This document shows, one piece after another, positions 58,018 to 64,000 of a DNA stretch of 64,000 nt. The notes below the pieces were generated by a model. The model worked only from the letters and a program-made list of their open reading frames with translations, was not told the DNA's origin and searched no databases. Source of the stretch: an uncultured Acidobacteriaceae bacterium. GTDB lineage: Bacteria > Acidobacteriota > Terriglobia > Terriglobales > Acidobacteriaceae. Where the stretch lies: NCBI GenBank assembly GCA_903911925.1, contig CAIWFH010000070.1, forward strand, positions 58,652-122,651, written 5' to 3'. Positions within the stretch are counted from its first letter, which is position 1. Each line of letters begins with the position of its first letter. The position numbers and the translations under genes are program-made.

Positions 58018-59619
58018 TTAGTTGGATTCGTCAATCACAAATTCCCGGGAATCGACCAGCATCATCATCAGCATTCCGCCAGGGAAGACGTTGTTGGTGG
58101 TGATCTCGCGCTCGTTGTGCGAGTGCCACATGAATGCCCAACCGCGCTCGTCGGCTGGGTTGGCCTGTGTATTGGCGGGCTGAAAATCGCTGGTGGTTCC
58201 GGTGGCGCGCGTGGTCGCGTCAGGACCGAGGTAAGGACTGCCGCTATACCAGGCGCCGTTGGTGAAGATGTTCGGATCGGGCAGCGTCGCCGGACCGCCT
58301 GCAGCCACGTCCCCAAACGGATTCGCTTGCAGGGGCTTGTTGTGGTCCTGGCACCATTCGTAGTAGTTGATCGCCGATACCGGCGCCGCTGGAGAGCTGT
58401 TCACCGTGTAGTACCCATTTGCATCGGGATTACAAGGTAACTTCGCCAGGGGATCGGCTGAAGAGGGATTGTGCGCGTACATATCCCAATTCAGTCCTCT
58501 GCCCGTGAAGTAGAAGATTCCGTCGAAGGCCATGCCCGGTGTCGTCGTGGTGGTGAACTGCAATGGCCCCGCCAGACTGGTTGAATCGGTGGCGCTGAGA
58601 ATCAGGTTCCCGTCGCGGCCCAGGATGCGCACGTGATTGGCGTGCTCGTGGAAAGGATGTTGCCACCGGCCCTGGCCGATCACCCGGATCAACGTTAGCT
58701 CGCCCGGATGCATGTGGGGATTGCCGTTGTACGGCTGATGCGGATACTCGGCGCCGTAATTGGGATCCATGTCGTCGGGCATAGAACGCCCGTTGATCAG
58801 GAAGTAGGCCGGATGGTAAGGCTCGGTGGGGACCACAAGAGAGCATCCCGGCGTCCCAGCCGTGCAACCGGTAAGGGCCGTGACCTGCGCTAGCGCCGCG
58901 TTGTGAATCCTCGGATCTATCTCCGCGAACTGGAACATATACTCGCGGTCGTAGCAGGTCTGAGGGTGGTCGTAGGCGGCCTCGGAAAGCCGGAAATCCG
59001 GCTCGCCATGCGCCGCTTTCACTTGCAAATTCGCGGCATGCAGCCCGCTTGTGCATGCGGTCGGCACGTTGGCCGGCAGCACGATCACTGCGCCGTACAG
59101 GCCCATCTCCACCTGCAGGTCGCTTTGCGTTCCGCTGTAGTAGGCGCGCGTCCCCGGCGAAGAAGCCGTGAAGGTGTAGGTCACAGAGCTCGCAGGCGCC
59201 GCTTCCTGCGTCAACAGGCCCGGCACGCCGCCGGTTGTCGTTACGTTGAATCCCGGAAACAGAATCGACGTATTGCCGGCCGCTGTAGGCAGGTTGTTGG
59301 TCAGGGTCACCGTGACCGTTTGCCCCTCGGTAACAATCAACGTGGGACCCGGTACCTGCATGGTGTTGCAGGTCGCGTTGGGGATTGCTGACGGGGCAAA
59401 CCCTGAGGGGCTGCCATTGCAGCCGTATCCCCACGAGTAGATTGCATTTCCATCCGGTTGATTCAGGTATGCAGGTTGCGCGGTCAGGTTAAAGGTTGGC
59501 CCTGTGATGCCGGGCGCGGCGGCATGCGCTCTTGTGGCGAGCAGCAAGACCAGCGACAGCATCGCGGCCCAAAGCAGCCGTGTTTTTGACGTGGTTCTCT
59601 TAAGATTCATTTGGCTCAT
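58018..59619 (-). CDS. Secreted multicopper-oxidase-like protein, keeps only carboxy-proximal copper loops
   Basis: A 533-aa exported protein. ATG 59619 has AGGAG upstream; a TRAHAA-type signal cleavage lies near residue 33. Domain 1 (about 35-180) has a cupredoxin fold, but its copper loops have become NTSILFPGFN and GTRAYYSGTQ. Domain 2 (about 205-300) holds FLINGRSMPDD, shared with both neighbours. The last domain keeps loop 3 (H321-P-F-H324-E-H326, then H329) and loop 4 (W498-H499-S-H501, with M516 after GG). In loop 4 the type-1 Cys is Ser500 and the second type-1 His is Glu505. It could give half of a trinuclear copper site but no type-1 site. It lies 14 bp from both operon neighbours. 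Confidence 0.9.
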   Translation of the reverse strand: MSQMNLKRTTSKTRLLWAAMLSLVLLLATRAHAAAPGITGPTFNLTAQPAYLNQPDGNAIYSWGYGCNGSPSGFAPSAIPNATCNTMQVPGPTLIVTEGQTVTVTLTNNLPTAAGNTSILFPGFNVTTTGGVPGLLTQEAAPASSVTYTFTASSPGTRAYYSGTQSDLQVEMGLYGAVIVLPANVPTACTSGLHAANLQVKAAHGEPDFRLSEAAYDHPQTCYDREYMFQFAEIDPRIHNAALAQVTALTGCTAGTPGCSLVVPTEPYHPAYFLINGRSMPDDMDPNYGAEYPHQPYNGNPHMHPGELTLIRVIGQGRWQHPFHEHANHVRILGRDGNLILSATDSTSLAGPLQFTTTTTPGMAFDGIFYFTGRGLNWDMYAHNPSSADPLAKLPCNPDANGYYTVNSSPAAPVSAINYYEWCQDHNKPLQANPFGDVAAGGPATLPDPNIFTNGAWYSGSPYLGPDATTRATGTTSDFQPANTQANPADERGWAFMWHSHNEREITTNNVFPGGMLMMMLVDSREFVIDESN

Positions 59620-59633
59620 CGCTGTTCTCCTGT

Positions 59634-61568
59634 TTAATTGCATGCCTTGGTCTGGACGTTGATCGACCCCGTGCAAACGTGTACTTCAGTCATCAGGCCG
59701 CCGAAGTTCTCGGCATCGTTTGACAAGTGATCGAGATTCGAGGTGTAGAGGTAGTAAATGCTGCCCGGCGGATAAAGCGTCTGGTTGCTCGCATCCAGAA
59801 TCACGTCCAGCGACTCGCCTCCGCCCAGCGTGATCGAATTGGTGTAGAAGTCCAGGTTGTTGCCGGCCTGGTCGCGCAGCAGCTTGGCGTTGTATCCCAC
59901 TTCGTGCATCCGGATTCCCAGCGAAGCAAGAGTCTGAAACTCTTGCACGTCAAGATCGGAGAGGCGCAACAGTGCTCTGCCGCCCGCCGGAATGTTGATC
60001 ACCGTGGGAAGTGGCTGCGAGTAATGGTGCTTGCCGTCCGACGAAATCGTCTCCTGCGGTCCGGTGGCAACCGTGTCGGGATAGCTGCGGCCGTTCAGAA
60101 GGAAGTACTTGTCCTTCATGTCGGCAAAACCTTCCGGGTTGAAGGTCATGCCGACAAAATGGAAGTTGGGATCGAACCCGTGGATCTGGATCGGATATTC
60201 GACATCGTAGGCGGTTGAGCCATCGCCGTCGTTATAGACATACGTGCCACCGCCGGTTGCCGTGGTAGCCACAGCGGGCATAGGGTTGCTGCACAAAATG
60301 TCAATTCCTGTTTGGCTCGAGAGGGTAGGAGACGCGCCATCGCCGGCCCGTCTGCAAGCCGTGCGCAGATCCGCCTGCTGTGCCAGAAGCCCGGCGTTAA
60401 GGGTCATCGTGGACGGTACCCTGTTCTGCCTGGGGCGTACATAAATCTGTCCCACCATGCCCATCTGCAAGTGCTCGGGGGGAGTGATGTGGCAGTGCCA
60501 GAAGTAAGTGCCCGCGTCCGGAGCAAGATAGTAGTAAGTAAAGCTGCCGCCGATGTTGATGGCCACCGACGCGTCCGGCACGCCGTCATAGAACGACGAT
60601 GCGTTGGGGTACCCGTGGAAGTGGACCGTGTGCTGCTCGAACAGGTCGGGCCGCATGATCATGCCCACGTTTGAAAGCGTGAGGAAGAACTCGTCGTCTT
60701 CGTCGAAGGCCATCAACGGCGCCGGGATGTTGCCGTTCATTACGCCCACGTCCATGATTTCGCGGGGATCGACATGGCCGTCGATGCAAGCTGCCAGCGT
60801 GGAATTGGTGCAGCCTGTCGTCGGCGCGCTGATCGTAACCGCCGGCGCGTTGATGTACCCCTCGCCCGCGAACGTTATGTCAACACCGGTAACCACACCG
60901 CCGGCAATGGTCACTTCTCCGGCTGCAGTCTGGCAGGCGGCGCCTGTCCCGGCGCATGGCGTTGGCGGCCCGAAGGTCACCGTGGTGGGTCCGTAGTACC
61001 CAGTGCCCGGGTTGGATATGGTGACGTCGTCAATAATCCCGCCGGCAACAACGGCTACAGCAGTGGCGGTCGTTCCGCCAGTGTTCGCAACCAAAGCGGG
61101 ATCGCCAACCAGTCCAACTGCACCGTTCCAGGTGAACGCCCCGCCGCTATCGATCGTTGTTGCAGGATCGCCAGGTTGCAGCGTAAACCCGGCGGGCGTA
61201 TTGAAAGCGGCCGGAAATTCCGTGCCGGGAAGACCGTTGGAGATGTCGGCTAGTCCTGAAAGCGGTCCGAAGGAGAACATGAATGTCTGCGTCCCGTCGG
61301 CCATCGTCGAGTATCCGTCGCCGCCTGATATCTGCTGGCACTTGATGGCGCCATTTACGTTTGCGGTCGGCGCCAGGTACCCGCCTGTGCCGGCTTTGAA
61401 CGTGGTGGGCCCGGTGTATGGGTGTTCAGAGTTATTATTGGCCGCGGTAGGGTGAGTTATGGTGCTGGTTGGACACTGAACCCTAAATGACTGTGACGCT
61501 GCGGGCAATGCCGCAACAATGATTAGCGCTGACAGAGACAGAATGGTGTGCAGGGTTCTGCTCGACAT
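59634..61568 (-). CDS. Secreted multicopper-oxidase-like protein, keeps only amino-proximal copper loops
   Basis: A 644-aa exported protein, first of the operon. ATG 61568 has GGAGGA upstream; the signal is SLSALIIVAALPAASQS. Residues about 30-270 are Gly/Thr-rich with repeated TISNPGTGYYGPTTVTFGP-type strands, an atypical N-terminal insertion. The cupredoxin domain at about 285-380 holds loop 1 (H316-F-H318-G) and loop 2 (W357-H358-C359-H360, H366 after ITPPE, then M369 and M371), enough for a type-1 copper and half of a type-2/3 cluster. The later domains (FLLNGRSYPD, then MHEVGYNAKLLR and YLYTSNLDHLSN) have no HxxHxH or HCH loops. It fits large metal-oxidising MCOs in part; substrate unknown. 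Confidence 0.9.
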   Translation of the reverse strand: MSSRTLHTILSLSALIIVAALPAASQSFRVQCPTSTITHPTAANNNSEHPYTGPTTFKAGTGGYLAPTANVNGAIKCQQISGGDGYSTMADGTQTFMFSFGPLSGLADISNGLPGTEFPAAFNTPAGFTLQPGDPATTIDSGGAFTWNGAVGLVGDPALVANTGGTTATAVAVVAGGIIDDVTISNPGTGYYGPTTVTFGPPTPCAGTGAACQTAAGEVTIAGGVVTGVDITFAGEGYINAPAVTISAPTTGCTNSTLAACIDGHVDPREIMDVGVMNGNIPAPLMAFDEDDEFFLTLSNVGMIMRPDLFEQHTVHFHGYPNASSFYDGVPDASVAINIGGSFTYYYLAPDAGTYFWHCHITPPEHLQMGMVGQIYVRPRQNRVPSTMTLNAGLLAQQADLRTACRRAGDGASPTLSSQTGIDILCSNPMPAVATTATGGGTYVYNDGDGSTAYDVEYPIQIHGFDPNFHFVGMTFNPEGFADMKDKYFLLNGRSYPDTVATGPQETISSDGKHHYSQPLPTVINIPAGGRALLRLSDLDVQEFQTLASLGIRMHEVGYNAKLLRDQAGNNLDFYTNSITLGGGESLDVILDASNQTLYPPGSIYYLYTSNLDHLSNDAENFGGLMTEVHVCTGSINVQTKACN

Positions 61569-62249
61569 GCGTTGTCCTCCTCCCCGCCGACGGCGTCGTT
61601 CCTCTATGGCGGAGTACCTTTCCGCCGTCTTTAGTCTGGAGGCGATTCTCGGTTGAAGCTTGGTTGCGGCACATTGCCCATACGCAAAGAATGCGGGCAT
61701 TTCCAGGTTAAGTTAGACATTTTTTATAACTTCGATAGCTTGATAAATTTGCCGTATGTTACCCGACATGAGAATGTTGTTTACCCAATCATAGGTCTGT
61801 AACGGTGCACAGTTACTCATATATATGTTATCCGTTTGCCGGCGCGGAACCTGGGATGTTTGTTTATTACGACGCATGTTAGTTTCACTGTCCGCCCCCA
61901 ATCTGCTGCCTGCCGATCGGTTCTCTCCGGCGATTGATTGGTTGTTTTGTCGTGGAGAAAGAATGAATGAATGACTGTGAGCGGCCAAAAGGGGAGCTTA
62001 TGGATGGAGAGCCAGGATATCCGCGCCGTGGGCAAAGATGTTCCTGGCGACGACATCGCCCGGCTGACAAAGGACGCAGGCCAGATTCGAATTCCGCCAG
62101 CCCGCCGCCCCCTCCCGCCGCCTTGGATACACACCTGCCTCACCGGATTCCCCGACGATCAATCGAGTCCATTTGCTTTTGTATGGCGGGAGCTTCTACG
62201 CTTACTATAATTTCCGCAACTATTTTGTTATTCCAGGGTAAAAGCTATT
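61569..62249. promoter_or_regulatory. Divergent control region between the cupredoxin operon and the metallopeptidase
   Basis: About 680 bases lie between the two divergent starts. Bases about 61715-61835 are markedly AT-rich against their surroundings and probably hold the operon promoter. Small frames on either strand (61713-61988 minus, 61971-62210 plus) lack ribosome sites and natural composition. I see no clear operator or RNA gene. Confidence 0.4.
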
Positions 62250-63866
62250 ATGAACTCGTTTTGTGCTCGGGGTTCCTTTGCGCGTCTTCTTGCTTTCATG
62301 CCAAAAATGAGTAAGGTCACCCTCCAGGCAGCCCTGGGAGCCCTTGCATTACTTGTCACACTGACGGCAGCCACAACGGGGCGGGCGCAGGAGGCAACGA
62401 AGACACACACGGTTGCGCCGCTGCAAGCCCTGTCACAGGTAAACGGAACCATCACGTCAGGGGCCCGCTCCGGCATGGTTTCAGGCCCGAAGTTGCTCTC
62501 TGCTCTTGCCGCCCGCCGCGACCTGCTGAAGAACGTCATGCGCACCGACCCGGCAAGTACCCGGTCCTATGCGCTGGACGAGGCCACCCGTTCCGCGATT
62601 CTGGCGGCGGAACCGTCTGCCGGGGCACTGCTTGAGCAGGACACTGTGATTACAGGCGAGTTGGTTGATTCAATCGCCGATGACTTCGAGCACGGGACTT
62701 CGACCACTCTTTACACCCTGCACACTGTCGACCGCGATCTCGACCTTTCGTTCGCCTCGGCGATTCCCAATATAGAGAGAATGGCGCATCGACAGGTGAC
62801 CCTCCACGGCATCGCCCTTGAAGAGGTTGTTGCCGTTGAATCGCTGGTCGGAGCCACTCCGGATGAAATTGAACAATGCGCCTCGGCCCGGGATGCATCC
62901 ATCCGCCCATTCGTTTCATCAGCGGACGCCGCCCCGGCCAGTTGCTCCACCACTGGAGCGCAACGCATCGCTGTCCTCATCGTCAATTTCGTGGGCAATT
63001 CAGCCACATTCCCGACCGGCCTTGACCAGCCCTCCTACTGGAACAACATTTTCACTGGCCCGAACCCCTCGATCAATAATTTCTGGAATGAAGTGTCCTA
63101 CAGTCAAACCAGCGCAACGGCCACCGTATTCGGGCCTTTCCTTATACCGCAACTCTACGATTGCAACTCGACCGGCGCGATGGAAACTGCGGTTCTCGCC
63201 GCCGTTGCCGCATCCGGAACGGTTGACTTTACCCAGTTCAATCGGTATGTAATCGTCTTCCCCACCCCTAGTTGCGGCTTCGGCGGATTGGGAGATGTGG
63301 GCTGCAGAAGCTCCAACTCCACTGTCAATCACCAATTCTCAATTGTCTGGATCCCGATCACCCCCAAGTACACCACTACCTGGCCACAGATGTGGGGAAA
63401 TGCAGCCCACGAACTGGGTCATAACTTCGGCCTGGGCCACGCCAACACCCTGGATTTTGGTTCAAGTTCTCTGGGACCGCTGGATTTTGTTGCTTCAAAC
63501 CCCGGCACTGTCGCCAGTCCCCCACCCCCTCCGGAAGAATCCTCCGCCACTGAGGCCGACGCCCCTATCGGGGCAGTGAGTACCGAGTATGGCGATTACT
63601 CAACGATCATGGGGAATGCATGGAATAGCGCCGGGCCTTACTCTGCCGAGCACCGCTCGAATATCCTCGGGTGGATACCGAAGACCGACGAGGCCGATGT
63701 CACCGCTTCAGGCAACTTTACCCTGGCGCCGGCAGAGAACCCGACGGGGTTGCGGACCCTGCGCGTATTGCGCGACCCCATCTCCGGTTCCTGGATCTGG
63801 CTCGAGTTCCATCAGCCAACGGGCTTCTATACGCCCAACAACATGGCCGCCGAAGCGGGCAACTGA
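62250..63866 (+). pseudogene. M11/gametolysin-like secreted metallopeptidase, truncated by an IS end
   Basis: A 538-aa open frame with a signal peptide at residues about 20-47 (QAALGALALLVTLTAATTG). The propeptide-like part runs to about 240, then AVLIVNFVGNSATFP opens the catalytic domain. The zinc site is complete: H387-E-L-G-H391-x5-H397, with the Met-turn M454 (YSTIMGN). The protein stops at WLEFHQPTGFYTPNN plus eight residues. The stop codon TGA (63864) is the first three bases of an IS3-like terminal sequence, so the C-terminal region (a beta-sandwich in this family) is missing. The active site is intact, so residual activity is possible. It is divergent from the cupredoxin operon. Confidence 0.82.
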
Positions 63867-64000
63867 TCTTGCCCGCGCAAAACGTATCCCTTAGCGAGCT
63901 GCTCTAATGCGAAGGGGTAGCGAAGATGAGGAATGGGAAGCGGGGCAGGTACACGCTGGAGTTCAAGCAGGAAGCGGTTCGACTTGTGGAGTCGGGCCAG
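63864..64000 (+). mobile_element. Left end of an IS3-family insertion sequence (cut by window edge)
   Basis: The sequence from 63864 begins TGATCTTGCCCGCG, the TGA-type start common in IS3-family terminal repeats. The orfA start lies 62 bases in. The interrupted gene continues in frame up to this point, which fixes the junction at 63863/63864. The right end, the second repeat and any target duplication lie outside the window. Confidence 0.75.
63926..64000 (+). CDS. IS3-family transposase OrfA (5' part)
   Basis: 25 codons from ATG 63926 to the window edge. The residues GRYTLEFKQEAVRLVESG match the N-terminal helix of the HTH in IS3 OrfA proteins, where Y(S/T)xEFKxEAVRL is the hallmark. A purine-rich GAAGGGG lies about 8 bases upstream. 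The full protein (about 90-100 aa) and the frameshifted OrfB would follow. Confidence 0.85.
   Translation, partial: MRNGKRGRYTLEFKQEAVRLVESGQ

Noticed and set aside
61713..62210. Small frames on both strands in the divergent control region
   Set aside because: They overlap each other, lack ribosome sites and have atypical composition.

Overview
The window looks like chromosome from a soil or peat Acidobacteriota (Terriglobia-like) organism. The signs are high GC, two very large Oar-type TonB-dependent receptors, a VWFA-related protein of the acidobacterial type beside one of them, ASH (choice-of-anchor D) repeats in a giant secreted protein, and a Gram-negative envelope gene set (LPS heptose and Kdo genes, RND efflux, beta-barrel porin). 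No rRNA, tRNA or CRISPR array was seen. The assignment rests on gene style, not on a marker gene.

Layout. 1-3009: 3' part of a TonB-dependent receptor, then about 1.5 kb without a convincing gene. 4574-8708: a four-gene plus-strand cassette of porin, small phosphate-binding-like protein, histidine kinase and response regulator. 8762-16055 (minus): a small Cys/His membrane protein, czcC-, czcB- and czcA-like genes of a heavy-metal RND pump, and an AlaX-type alanyl-tRNA editing protein. 16296-18519: a hypothetical protein, strong hairpins and a Tat-exported oxidoreductase. 18903-22220: class II (B12-dependent) ribonucleotide reductase with a promoter and NrdR-like boxes, followed by parDE and a GNAT acetyltransferase. 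24054-27531: heptose genes hldD, hldE-type adenylyltransferase and a sugar kinase-HAD fusion, then hppA and a GT-C type membrane protein. 32367-38131: TonB receptor plus VWFA-related protein. 38322-43278: kdsC, fkp, queC and queE. 43378-45543: trmO and a clan-A glycoside hydrolase. 45634-46926: a decayed tyrosine recombinase. 47728-61568 (minus): an operon of three paralogous secreted cupredoxin proteins, the last 3194 residues long. 62250-64000: an M11-like metallopeptidase cut by the left end of an IS3-family element.

The most unusual system is the cupredoxin operon at 48419-61568. The first protein (644 aa) keeps only the two amino-proximal copper loops of a multicopper oxidase (H316-F-H318-G and H358-C-H360 with H366). 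The second (533 aa) has lost those loops but keeps the two carboxy-proximal ones (H321-P-F-H324-E-H326 and H499-S-H501). The third is a giant whose cupredoxin head has lost all of them and which continues into SdrD-B-like, beta-helix and ASH modules. The loops are complementary, so a trinuclear copper centre could be assembled between two separate secreted polypeptides, with the giant as a scaffold or surface partner. That is inference from the residues; a search for single-chain homologues and a structural model would test it.

Several clusters serve the envelope: hldD, the adenylyltransferase and the kinase-HAD fusion feed ADP-heptose to LPS, kdsC makes free Kdo, and fkp makes GDP-fucose. 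QueC and QueE supply preQ0 for queuosine. Three copies of a short palindromic family centred on CCAGGTCT/AGACCTGG sit between genes.
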